This document shows, in pieces, positions 1-8,129 of a DNA stretch of 9,182 nucleotides. A program made the position numbers and the translations under genes. How positions within the stretch are numbered: the stretch's first letter is position 1; each line of letters opens with the position of its first letter. The notes below the pieces were generated by a model. The model was given only the letters and a program-made list of their open reading frames with translations, searched no databases and was not told where the DNA came from. The stretch lies in the NCBI GenBank assembly GCA_002842195.1, contig PHCL01000032.1, forward strand, positions 1 through 9,182, written 5' to 3'. Source of the stretch: Betaproteobacteria bacterium HGW-Betaproteobacteria-20 (lineage in GTDB: Bacteria > Pseudomonadota > Gammaproteobacteria > Burkholderiales > Methylophilaceae).

Positions 1-178
<178 letters not shown>

Positions 179-203
179 TTATTAGCAGTAATCATAATCA
201 TTC

Positions 204-234
204 ATTTTACCATACTCGGCTAAGTAGCTCTAAA
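204..234 (-). promoter_or_regulatory. candidate promoter for gltX
   Basis: On the minus strand there is an extended -10 (TGG followed by TAAAAT, the hexamer at 209-204) with a weak -35 candidate TTTAGA (234-229) at a long 19-nt spacing. The position, about 35-40 nt upstream of the gltX start, is sensible. The spacing is poor, so this is only a candidate. The rest of the 170-387 gap shows no clear RNA structure. A -35-like TTGCTT at 340-345 upstream of the next gene has no good -10 at the right distance. Confidence 0.25.
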
Positions 235-387
235 GTTATCATTACCTGGCTAGCCTGCATTACGCTTATGTTGCCGAAAGCCACCAAACAAATAAGTTTG
301 CCGAGTGAATTCTAAATAAAAAATTACATGGCACACTACTTGCTTTTAAAACTTACGCTCATTCTAAAAATATAAGCAGAATAAATA

Positions 388-2106
388 ATGGGATTTCTTG
401 AAAAAGTATTTAGCCAAAAACCAGCAAATCATACAACCGAGACATTGGCATGGATCCATGATTTAAAAGGCATGGACGACATTTCTAGCATTGAATATGC
501 AACTCGGCAATTAAATGCTGATTGCAAAAAAAACTACTTTCAGGATGATCGGCACCTTGAAGCATTCTTTTTGATTGACGAAAAAATACACGGAACTGTC
601 GAAAAAATTACAGCGCAATACCATAATATTGACAAATTGAGTATTGAGTTTGAAGAACGCATTACAAACGCAATATTTTTATACCATCGTCAACTATACT
701 TAATATACATTTCTCTGATTGAAAGCTTAGTCCCATTTCAACCAAAATCACTCTCTTTAATGTTGGCGCGTGCCATATATAACGCTACACAAATGATTAA
801 ATGCCGTTACTACAATCACCAGAGTGCCCCAGTTGAAGTATGGCGACAAATATCTAAACTTTACTTAATCGGTGAAAAGCATGCGCTGTTAGAACAACCT
901 GTTCAAATTTATAAAGATGATGAAATTTCTACACTTTCATCCACTTACATTCAGGCTTGCATGCTGGGTAGTTTAGAGCGTCTAAGCTTTAAGCATCAGC
1001 AAATTGAATTAATCAGCAAAATATTGGCACTTTGGACACCTAGAATTCTCATTCAAAATGAATATGATGAAAAAAGGCATTTATTTTACGTAGATATAAA
1101 CTGCGACGCACCTGCTAGGCGCATTAGAAATTTCAAGCCTGCAGACAGCTGTCGATATTGGTGTGTTGACAGCATTAACGCCAAAATCGAACTATGCCTT
1201 TCTTTGATTGAATTTAAAATAGTCCCCAAACAACAGGCAATGAAAGCATTGGTTAGCAATAAATACGCCTTAGCCACATTAGAGACTTTGCGAACTGAAT
1301 GGTCTCGTGTTAAATATAAACGTCAGCGCAGAAAATATGATCGAATTAAAACTACTAAAACCGCAACCACTGTTTATGGTTTTGAAGACACTTGCACCTA
1401 TATAACGCAACTTGCGAGCGCTCAAGTGCGGCGTGGTGAAAAATCCTACCAGGGTAGCCTGTCATTTGATGAGCGTCTGGCCTCTCATTATGTAACAAAT
1501 AGTTATACTGAACCGAGTGTCATCTATATGGATTTAGCTGCGGGGCGGTCTAATATTGTTGACGAAAGCTCCCATGGTATCGGCTTGTGTATTGCCAGGC
1601 CTGCCAATCAAGTAAGTCTGGGCATGATGATTTGTGTTTCAGCCAAAAGTCGAAAAGATAACGCTATAGTCGGCATCATTCGTAGCATAAAACCGATTGT
1701 AGGCAATGAATTGCATATAGGCGTTGAAGTGTTAAGTAAATCTGCCGTTTGTGTGGAAGCAAAAAATATGCGCCTTATTCCAACTCAACCTTCCTCCACT
1801 TCAAAGAGCATTAACAACCACCGTTTCTCTGATACCGGCAACCTAAGCAGAGAAGACTCTGCTGATCCCATTAGCTTTGCCAGTGACGCATCAAGCTTTA
1901 TTTGCCTTTACTTACCTCAAGAACCTGGTATTGCTAAACAAGAATCGCTTATTGTGCCCAAGTTACATTACAACAAAAATGATACTTACAAGGTCAATAT
2001 TTTAGGTGTGAACAGGATGATTAAACTCACTGAAACATTAGAACATCATGAGAATTGGCTACGTGTAAGCTATACACAAGATAACGAAAAAAAATTAGCC
2101 GCATAG
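388..2106 (+). CDS. hypothetical protein with PilZ-like domain (possible c-di-GMP receptor)
   Basis: A 572-residue predicted cytoplasmic protein with no signal peptide and no obvious membrane span. I recognise no named gene. Residues 1-300 look mostly alpha-helical, with many aromatic and leucine positions and no motif I can assign. Residues about 310-465 resemble a PilZ beta-barrel: a basic stretch with RKYDR (315-319, fits RxxxR), then VDESSHGIGL (391-400, fits the D/NxSxxG c-di-GMP contact), then short strands ending IVGIIRSIKP and LHIGVEVLS. In classical PilZ domains the two motifs lie some 20-30 residues apart; here about 70 residues separate them, so the RxxxR match may be chance and nucleotide binding is unproven. 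Residues 465-495 are a Ser/Asn-rich linker, and 500-565 may be a second small beta domain. The gene is AT-richer than the pump genes (661-720 has 15 G/C in 60 bases). The ATG at 388 has only a weak purine-rich upstream stretch. The stop lies 11 bp from that of the convergent efflux operon. Confidence 0.8.
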   Translation: MGFLEKVFSQKPANHTTETLAWIHDLKGMDDISSIEYATRQLNADCKKNYFQDDRHLEAFFLIDEKIHGTVEKITAQYHNIDKLSIEFEERITNAIFLYHRQLYLIYISLIESLVPFQPKSLSLMLARAIYNATQMIKCRYYNHQSAPVEVWRQISKLYLIGEKHALLEQPVQIYKDDEISTLSSTYIQACMLGSLERLSFKHQQIELISKILALWTPRILIQNEYDEKRHLFYVDINCDAPARRIRNFKPADSCRYWCVDSINAKIELCLSLIEFKIVPKQQAMKALVSNKYALATLETLRTEWSRVKYKRQRRKYDRIKTTKTATTVYGFEDTCTYITQLASAQVRRGEKSYQGSLSFDERLASHYVTNSYTEPSVIYMDLAAGRSNIVDESSHGIGLCIARPANQVSLGMMICVSAKSRKDNAIVGIIRSIKPIVGNELHIGVEVLSKSAVCVEAKNMRLIPTQPSSTSKSINNHRFSDTGNLSREDSADPISFASDASSFICLYLPQEPGIAKQESLIVPKLHYNKNDTYKVNILGVNRMIKLTETLEHHENWLRVSYTQDNEKKLAA

Positions 2107-2117
2107 AAAATCTTAGT

Positions 2118-3548
2118 TTATGGCGCTTGTTCGGTAATGGTAGCCTGCCAATCACCACCTAAAGCCTTAAATAATTCCACTGTCGCTAACAGGCTAGCCT
2201 GCTTGGCTTGCACTGCCGAAAGTGAAGCTTCATTATGTACTCTTTGCGCATCCAGCACTTCCAAAAATGAGGAATAACCAGATTTATAACGCGTTTCTGC
2301 CACAGTAAGTGCTCTTTTAGCGGAAGCCTGACTTTGCGCCAGACGCTGTTCACGTTCAACATTCAAACGCCTGCTCACCAAAGCATCATTCACCTCTTTA
2401 AACGCGTTTTGTATAGAAATTTGATACTGCGCTAATGCTTGCTTTTGTTTTGCCGTAGCTTGCTCCACGCGTGACTGACGTTTGCCAAAATCAAAAATCG
2501 GTAAATCCAGCCCGATGCCCATGGACCAAACGCGAGCACCCGATTTTAATAGATTTTTTAAAAGCAGACTCTCGCCACCAAGCGTTCCTGTCAAGCTGAT
2601 AGACGGATATAACGCCGCTTTAACGATGCCAATATTGGCATTTTCCGCAATCAATGCCTGTTCAGCCTCACGAACATCCGGACGATTTTCTAACAGACTT
2701 GAAGGCAATCCAGCTGGTGGTGTGGGTGGCATAGGCAATGCACGAATATCCGCCTGAGCCGAATTATTCTCCGTGTTTACATCCAGCTTTAAATCAAGCT
2801 CACCGGTAAGTATTGCCAATTGATGCAAGCTAAGTGCACGCAACCGACTCAGCTCAATTAACTGCGCATCTAAATTACTTACAGCCACTTCAGCCTGACT
2901 AACCTCCAAAATGCTCGCTACACCGCCCGCCAAACGACGCTGGGTTAAATTCAAGCTCTCTGTATTACCTTGCAAAGTCTCGGATGTTACTGCTATTTGT
3001 GCATCTAAACTGCGTAATAACAAGTAATTACTCGCGACCAAACCCACCAAAGAAAGCTCTACCGTTTCTTTAGCATACCTTGAGGCCAGCGAGGTAGCGC
3101 GGGCAGACTCTTTGGCGCGCTTCAGCTTACCCCAAAAATCCACCTCATAAGAGGTACTTAAACCAAAGGTAAAGTTATTACGAATAACCCCGGTAAACAC
3201 AGGAATTACCCCTAATTGTGTGACTTGCCTGCGTTCAGCTCGGGTAGAAAAATTCACTTCGGGCAGTAGTGATGCTCCGACTTCGCGCATAACAGCATCG
3301 GCCTCCTCGATACGAGCGAGGCTAAGTTGAATGTTAGTGTTATTTTTTAAACTAAGTGCAATCAACGCATTTAACTGCTCATCCTGGTAATGCTGCCACC
3401 ACTGTTTCATCACGTCATTTTCGGCAGTTTTAGCAGCATCAGCTTCGCTGAATTTAGTGGGCAAATTGGTTTCACTACGTTTGTAATCTGGCCCGACTGC
3501 TTTGCAAGCCACCAAAAAAAGCATCAAAATTAAAGTTAATTTTTTCAT
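2118..3548 (-). CDS. RND efflux outer-membrane channel lipoprotein (OprM/NodT family)
   Basis: A 476-residue TolC-like outer-membrane factor that forms the exit duct of the tripartite pump. It begins with a short lipoprotein signal, MKKLTLILMLFLVAC; C15 is the predicted lipidated residue, and Lys at +2 is compatible with outer-membrane sorting. Family landmarks in order: GPDYKR just after the signal, YEVDFWGKLKRA (134-145), the OMF signature LPSSLLENRPDVREAE (281-296), LYPSISLTG (313-321), LPIFDFGKR (349-357), the second-repeat helix RYKSGYSSFLEVLDAQR (420-436), and the terminal LFKALGGDW (459-467). Length is normal for OprM-type proteins. The start overlaps the pump stop by 4 nt (ATGA), and GGAG lies 8 nt upstream of the ATG inside the pump gene, so translation is probably coupled. 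It is the last gene of the operon. No strong terminator is visible after the stop. Confidence 0.96.
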   Translation of the reverse strand: MKKLTLILMLFLVACKAVGPDYKRSETNLPTKFSEADAAKTAENDVMKQWWQHYQDEQLNALIALSLKNNTNIQLSLARIEEADAVMREVGASLLPEVNFSTRAERRQVTQLGVIPVFTGVIRNNFTFGLSTSYEVDFWGKLKRAKESARATSLASRYAKETVELSLVGLVASNYLLLRSLDAQIAVTSETLQGNTESLNLTQRRLAGGVASILEVSQAEVAVSNLDAQLIELSRLRALSLHQLAILTGELDLKLDVNTENNSAQADIRALPMPPTPPAGLPSSLLENRPDVREAEQALIAENANIGIVKAALYPSISLTGTLGGESLLLKNLLKSGARVWSMGIGLDLPIFDFGKRQSRVEQATAKQKQALAQYQISIQNAFKEVNDALVSRRLNVEREQRLAQSQASAKRALTVAETRYKSGYSSFLEVLDAQRVHNEASLSAVQAKQASLLATVELFKALGGDWQATITEQAP

Positions 3549-6500
3549 GTATTAGCTCCGTCTTGAGCCTCATTTCGTTTCATTTCAGTGGCATTATCAC
3601 TGTCGTGTGCTTTACCAGGCATATCGCCATGCATATCGTTATGATGGTGTCGTGGTGTTTTACCCGATAACCAGCTAAAAAATAAAGGGATAAAAATAGT
3701 TGCTACAAAAGTCGCAAGTATCATGCCGCCAAACACACCTGTGCCCATGCTACGGCGTGCCGCCGCCCCCGCGCCGGTAGCTACGACCAACGGCACGATG
3801 CCCAATACAAACGCCATTGATGTCATAACAATCGGTCTAAACCGCAACCGGGCGGCTTCAAGTGCAGCTTCCGCCACAGGCATGCCTTCTTCCATTTTTT
3901 GACTAGCGAATTCCACAATCAAAATGGCATTTTTTGCCGCCAGTCCTATCAGCGTAATCAGCCCGATTTGAAAGTAAATATCATTAGGCATGCCACGCAA
4001 TAATACTGCCAGGAAAGCACCTGCTAACGCAAATGGCACGGCCATAATCACCGCCAACGGTAATGCCCATGTTTCAAACTGTGCTGCTAAAATGAGAAAC
4101 ACCATGATAATGGCAAAACCAAAGGCGAACATTGCTGCTGAACCGGTACGTTTTTCTTGATACGCTTGCCCAGTCCAGGCAATTTGATAGCCATCAGGCA
4201 GATTATCTTTAGCAATTTTTTCAACAAGATCAATCGCATCACCAGAACTCACCCCAGCCGCGCCACTGCCAAACACTTTAGCCGAAAGCAAGCCGTTGTA
4301 GCGTTCCAGTTGCTCCGCACCGACAATATTACTCACCTGACTTAAAGCCGAGAGCGGGATCATATTGCCTGTTGGATTGTCAATGGTCGGCTGGCTACGC
4401 ACATATACTTTACCCAGGTCTTCTGGCTTCATTCTAAACGCTGCCTCGGCCTGTAATTGCACCCGATAGGTACGGCCGCTACGGTTAAAATCATTCACAT
4501 AAAGTGAACCCATGGTGCTTTGTAATGTGGCATAAATATCTGCAATACGCACTCCTTGCGAAATGGCTTTGGCTTCATCCACTTCTATTAACAACTGCGG
4601 CACGGTCGGGCGGAAAAATGAGTTTAAACCGGTGATTTTTGGTTCTGCACGCATGGCATCAATAAAGTTATTCATCACTGCGGCGAGCTTGATAGGGTCA
4701 GTTTCACGCTGACTTTGTACATAAACCTCAAAACCGCCAGCCGAACCAAGCCCACGTATGGCTGGCGGATTAACCGCAAAGCCTAAACCGTCAGGCTGAC
4801 GCATGCCGATGCCAAATAACTTGCCGACAATCTGCTCTGCTGTTGTTTCACGCTCTTTCCAATCTTTAAGCCGTACAAACATGGTCGCAGCGCTGGTTTT
4901 ATTTGCGCCTGACAATAACTCAAAGCCATTAACCGCGAACTCAAAAGCAACCGCAGAGTCCTCTGCAATGGCAGCACGTATATTTTCTGTAGTTTTACTG
5001 GTGCGGCTTAAAGTCGCGCCATCTGGCATAACGGTTAGCGCCACCACGTAACCTTGATCCTCTGCTGGCACAAAACTACTTGGCACCATGCGCAACAAGA
5101 CAATGACCACTAAAACTATCCCTGTAAATGCAATACCGCCAATAATTCTGTGGTGCAAGGTCAGGTTAACCGTGCCTGTATAAAAATGTGTGAATTTACT
5201 AAAACCTTGGTTAAATGCTTTAAAAAAGCGGTTTTCTGTACGCGATTTTTTCAGAATCATGGCACAAAGCGCGGGAGTTAAAGTCAGCGCTACTACGCCA
5301 GAAATCACCACAGAAATTGCTACTGTCACAGCAAATTGACGGTACAGTTCACCGGCAATACCGCCCAGAAAAGCCACCGGAACAAACACCGCGCACAACA
5401 CCAACACAATCGCCACCACCGCAGCAGCCACCTGATTGATGGATTTAATGGCTGCAGCAAGCGGATTAAGGTCTTCTTCCCGCATCAAGCGCTCGGTGTT
5501 CTCCAGCACCACAATCGCATCATCCACGACAATACCAATCGCCAGAATCATGGCAAACAGCGTGAGTAAATTGATGGAGAAACCAAACAAATACAGCCCT
5601 GCAAACGTACCAATCAAAGAAATTGGCACTGCAATAATAGGGATAAGCGTGGCGCGCCAACTTTGCAGGAACAGAAACACCACCAACACTACCAGTACCA
5701 AAGCTTCAGCAAAGGTTTTGAATACCTCTTTGATGGTAGCTTTTACGAAATCACTCGTATCATAAGGAATGGTATAGAGCATGCCCTCGGGAAAGCGTGT
5801 GCTCATTTCCTGCATTTTAAGCTTGATGCCATTGGCGGTATCCAATGCATTAGCACCACTTTGCAAAAAAACTGGCATTGCCACACCAGGTTCGCCGTTT
5901 AAGGTTGATTGCACATTGTAACTTTGCGCTCCAAGCTCAACTCTCGCCACATCTTTCAGGTAAAGCACGCCGCGCGGTCCATCTGCCCTGATGATAATAT
6001 TGCCAAATTCTGCAGGATCTACCAAACGCCCTTTTGCCGTCACCGTATAAACCAGCAGCTGGTCAGCTGGTGCTGGCTCCTGGCCGATTCTACCTGCAGC
6101 GTACTGGTTATTCTGCGCATTGATTGCTGCGGCAATATCACTGGTACTTACCCCAAGTTGCGCCATGCGATCTGGTCGCAACCAGATACGCATTGAATAA
6201 TCTTGCCCACCAAAAATAGTGGCGTCACCTACGCCTTTTGTGCGTTTCAACTCATCCAATATATTAAGCGTGGCATAATTACTCAAAAATAATCGGTTAT
6301 GATTTTTTTTGTCTTTTGAAGTAAGCATCACTACCAGTAGAATGTCATTAGAACGCTTTTGCACTACTAATCCATTACGACGCACTTCTTCAGGTAAGCG
6401 CGGTGTGGCAATATTCACACGATTACTTACGTTAAAAGTTGCCTGGTCCACATCGGTGCCAATTTCAAAAGTAGCAGTAATCGTTAGCGTGCCACTGGAG

Positions 6501-6748
6501 TCCGCACTCGAACTAAAATACAACAAATTATCCACACCGCTGAGTTGTTCCTCAATGGGTGCGGCCACGGTTTTGGAAATGGTATCGGCACTTGCTCCAG
6601 GATAAGTTGCGGTAATCATCACGGTAGGTGGTGCGATTTGCGGATATTGCGCAACTGGCAACTTAAATGCGGCGGCCAAGCCAGACAGCACGATAATAAT
6701 TGAAAGCACTGAGGCAAAAATCGGCCGTGTGATAAAAAACTTGGTCAT
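3545..6748 (-). CDS. RND multidrug efflux pump, inner-membrane subunit (HAE1 family, AcrB/MexF-like)
   Basis: A 1067-residue proton-driven exporter that takes hydrophobic or amphiphilic compounds from the periplasm and membrane leaflet and passes them to the outer-membrane channel. TM1 is at about 9-28 (MTKFFITRPIFASVLSIIIV), TM2-6 at about 340-500, TM7 near 536-553 and TM8-12 at about 870-1027, with two large periplasmic loops between. Proton-relay residues are present: D409/D410 in AIGIVVDDAIVVLEN (AcrB D407/D408), K939 in GLAAKNAILIVEF (AcrB K940), and R971 in RLRFRPIVMTS. This marks a drug-type rather than a heavy-metal RND pump. The switch-loop region VNGFELLSGANKTSAATM (607-624) and the TM2-4 region look closer to MexF/OqxB-like pumps than to AcrB; this is by eye. 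The C-terminal tail (1030-1067) is unusually rich in His, Met and Asp. Translation starts 12 nt after the adaptor stop, with AGGA overlapping that stop codon. Confidence 0.97.
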   Translation of the reverse strand: MTKFFITRPIFASVLSIIIVLSGLAAAFKLPVAQYPQIAPPTVMITATYPGASADTISKTVAAPIEEQLSGVDNLLYFSSSADSSGTLTITATFEIGTDVDQATFNVSNRVNIATPRLPEEVRRNGLVVQKRSNDILLVVMLTSKDKKNHNRLFLSNYATLNILDELKRTKGVGDATIFGGQDYSMRIWLRPDRMAQLGVSTSDIAAAINAQNNQYAAGRIGQEPAPADQLLVYTVTAKGRLVDPAEFGNIIIRADGPRGVLYLKDVARVELGAQSYNVQSTLNGEPGVAMPVFLQSGANALDTANGIKLKMQEMSTRFPEGMLYTIPYDTSDFVKATIKEVFKTFAEALVLVVLVVFLFLQSWRATLIPIIAVPISLIGTFAGLYLFGFSINLLTLFAMILAIGIVVDDAIVVLENTERLMREEDLNPLAAAIKSINQVAAAVVAIVLVLCAVFVPVAFLGGIAGELYRQFAVTVAISVVISGVVALTLTPALCAMILKKSRTENRFFKAFNQGFSKFTHFYTGTVNLTLHHRIIGGIAFTGIVLVVIVLLRMVPSSFVPAEDQGYVVALTVMPDGATLSRTSKTTENIRAAIAEDSAVAFEFAVNGFELLSGANKTSAATMFVRLKDWKERETTAEQIVGKLFGIGMRQPDGLGFAVNPPAIRGLGSAGGFEVYVQSQRETDPIKLAAVMNNFIDAMRAEPKITGLNSFFRPTVPQLLIEVDEAKAISQGVRIADIYATLQSTMGSLYVNDFNRSGRTYRVQLQAEAAFRMKPEDLGKVYVRSQPTIDNPTGNMIPLSALSQVSNIVGAEQLERYNGLLSAKVFGSGAAGVSSGDAIDLVEKIAKDNLPDGYQIAWTGQAYQEKRTGSAAMFAFGFAIIMVFLILAAQFETWALPLAVIMAVPFALAGAFLAVLLRGMPNDIYFQIGLITLIGLAAKNAILIVEFASQKMEEGMPVAEAALEAARLRFRPIVMTSMAFVLGIVPLVVATGAGAAARRSMGTGVFGGMILATFVATIFIPLFFSWLSGKTPRHHHNDMHGDMPGKAHDSDNATEMKRNEAQDGANT

Positions 6749-6760
6749 GATTTTTTTATC

Positions 6761-8002
6761 CTATTCAGCTGATTTATTGGCTGGCATGGCAGCAGGTGGA
6801 GCGCCTAATGGATGAGGGTCAACAGCGGCAGCAGGACGCACTTTAATTAAGTTGTCCACAATCACCAGTTCGCCCGCTTTAAGACCACTTAACACCACCC
6901 AGTCTTCGCCCTGCCATTCACCGACAACGATAGGACGAACAGCTGCAATAGTTTTACCATCCTCACCTTTTTCAGCCACAAATACAAACTTGCCCTTGTC
7001 ATTCGTCAGTACCGCAGTTTGCGGTAATAAAAACACACCATCACGTTGACCAGTGGTAACACGAACACGAACAAACTGGCCTGGTAGCAGGCGCTTATTT
7101 TCATTATTAAAAGTCGCACGCAGTTGTTGCGTACCTAGTTGCGGATCTATACCGCTCGCCGCAAAATTCAATTTACCTTTTTTGGCATATTCTGTGCCAT
7201 CCGTTAGCAACAGCGTTACTTCTTTCACATTTGCCGGCGACAAATGCCCACCAAGCAGTGCTAATTCATTATCAGATAGACTGAATCGCACCCAAATCGG
7301 GTTAATTTGACTGACGGTTGTTAATAAACTGGTGTTCGCATTGACTAATGCACCTTCCGATAGATCAAAGCGGCCGGCAATGCCTGATATTGGCGACGTC
7401 ACGGTGGTGTAAGATAAATTCAACTGCGCTTCGCGCACGCCTGCTTCAAACTGTGCGAGGCTGGCACGCGCCATACTGTTGTCTGATGCGGCATTATCAG
7501 CTTCGCGCTTACTGATTGATTGCGATGCCAGCAAATCATCCAGACGTATATTTTCGCGCTGAGTTTGCACAACCCGCGCCTGCTGTTGTGCTAATTGTGC
7601 CTGTGCGTTTGCCAGCGCAATTTGAAATGGTACCGGGTCAATCAAAAACATTGCCTGCCCAGCCTTAATTGGCGCGCCTTCTTCAAACAACTTTTTAAGT
7701 AAAATTCCGCCTACACGTGGCCTAATCTCCACCTCTTTAGCACCTTCAGTTTGCGCCACCGCTTCTGCACTAATCGGCACACTGGTTGATTTTAATTCAA
7801 CCACACTGACAGGCATTGCGCCTGCCTGTTGCGCGGATGGCTCATCTTTTTTACCGCAGCCGATTAAAACAAGGCTTGCGACAAACACCAGTGTTGGCAC
7901 TTTAGCTAATGACCTGGCGGTTACGGTCCTGGCGACCGACATCATCTGTACAGTTTGAAATTTGCTGTTTTGTTGGTATTGTCTGGATGCGTTTAATGCC
8001 AT
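6761..8002 (-). CDS. RND efflux periplasmic adaptor lipoprotein (membrane fusion protein, AcrA/MexA family)
   Basis: A 413-residue adaptor (from this start) that bridges the RND pump and the outer-membrane channel in the periplasm. The lipobox LIGC puts the lipidated cysteine at residue 49, anchoring it in the inner membrane. Then come the membrane-proximal strand, the first lipoyl half EIRPRVGGIL (92-101), an alpha-hairpin (about 127-194, Ala/Gln-rich coiled coil), the second lipoyl half YTTVTSPISGIAGR (198-211), a beta-barrel with INPIWVRFSLSD (233-244), and LLPGQFVRVRV (305-315). The Pro/Ala-rich C-terminus is probably disordered. Start choice: the longest frame begins at 8020 without a Shine-Dalgarno, whereas the ATG at 8002 has GGAG six nt upstream. 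In-frame ATGs at 7945/7942 would give a more normal 29-residue signal peptide but have no visible ribosome-binding site. It is the first gene of the operon, divergent from the TetR repressor. Confidence 0.95.
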   Translation of the reverse strand: MALNASRQYQQNSKFQTVQMMSVARTVTARSLAKVPTLVFVASLVLIGCGKKDEPSAQQAGAMPVSVVELKSTSVPISAEAVAQTEGAKEVEIRPRVGGILLKKLFEEGAPIKAGQAMFLIDPVPFQIALANAQAQLAQQQARVVQTQRENIRLDDLLASQSISKREADNAASDNSMARASLAQFEAGVREAQLNLSYTTVTSPISGIAGRFDLSEGALVNANTSLLTTVSQINPIWVRFSLSDNELALLGGHLSPANVKEVTLLLTDGTEYAKKGKLNFAASGIDPQLGTQQLRATFNNENKRLLPGQFVRVRVTTGQRDGVFLLPQTAVLTNDKGKFVFVAEKGEDGKTIAAVRPIVVGEWQGEDWVVLSGLKAGELVIVDNLIKVRPAAAVDPHPLGAPPAAMPANKSAE

Positions 8003-8008
8003 TGCTAA

Positions 8009-8012
8009 CTCC
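8009..8012 (-). promoter_or_regulatory. Shine-Dalgarno GGAG deciding the adaptor start at 8002
   Basis: On the minus strand GGAG is followed by the six-base spacer TTAGCA and then ATG at 8002. The in-frame ATGs at 8020 and 8014 have no comparable purine-rich site upstream; the region before 8020 reads AAGCCTAATT. This is the basis for preferring 8002. Confidence 0.65.
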
Positions 8013-8075
8013 ATCTTCATAATTAGGCTTTGCTGCTGATTACATTACATGTATTGATGCTGCTTCATACTTAAC

Positions 8076-8104
8076 TTGCTTACAAGCATGTTTGGATGTA
8101 TATT
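8076..8104 (+). promoter_or_regulatory. candidate sigma70 promoter of the TetR-family repressor gene
   Basis: TTGCTT (8076-8081) and TATATT (8099-8104) are separated by 17 nt, a good sigma70 arrangement. Transcription would start near 8111, inside the palindromic operator at 8105-8130, which predicts autorepression and a leader of about 100 nt. A perfect TATAAT at 8181-8186 is an alternative -10 nearer the gene, but no -35 sits at the right distance from it. Confidence 0.5.
8082..8103. repeat. degenerate second copy of the operator-like sequence
   Basis: Aligned without gaps, 8082-8103 matches 8109-8130 at 17 of 22 positions. Both begin ACAA and end ATGTATAT, and they are offset by 27 bp. 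This copy is less symmetric than the main palindrome. It could be a weaker second repressor site next to the main one, or a remnant of operator duplication. Confidence 0.35.
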
Positions 8105-8129
8105 ATATACAAACAAGAATGTATGTATA
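8102..8129 (-). promoter_or_regulatory. candidate sigma70 promoter of the efflux operon
   Basis: On the minus strand TATACA (8129-8124, 4 of 6 to the -35 consensus) and a perfect TATAAT (8107-8102) are separated by 16 nt. The predicted start is near 8095, giving a leader of about 90 nt to the adaptor ATG at 8002. Nearly the whole promoter lies inside the palindrome at 8105-8130, so a bound repressor would block polymerase. The -10 overlaps the opposing repressor-gene -10 by three bases. Confidence 0.5.

Noticed and set aside
311..376. A promoter for the PilZ-like gene built from TTGCTT (340-345) and TATAAG (371-376)
   Set aside because: The spacing is 25 nt, too long for sigma70, and the correctly spaced hexamer (TCTAAA) is a poor -10; the true promoter could not be assigned.
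2088..2099. T tract on the minus strand after the outer-membrane factor gene as an intrinsic terminator
   Set aside because: Only a 4-bp CATA/TATG pairing precedes it, with no GC-rich stem, and the tract lies inside the convergent coding sequence as a run of lysine codons.
4157..6605. Several plus-strand open frames of 60-110 codons across the RND pump gene
   Set aside because: They lie antisense to a gene with full family conservation over its whole length, have no ribosome sites that stand out and no recognisable protein features; they are shadows of the pump frame.
3545..6748. Pump as a heavy-metal (CzcA/CusA) RND because of the His-rich tail
   Set aside because: TM4 carries the DD pair and the proton-relay Lys of drug pumps, the adaptor is AcrA-like and lipidated, and the regulator is AcrR-like, all typical of the HAE1 class.
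8077..8088. TGCTTACAAGCA palindrome as a separate operator
   Set aside because: The arms are only 5 bp, much weaker than the 8105-8130 palindrome, and such short symmetry is expected by chance here.
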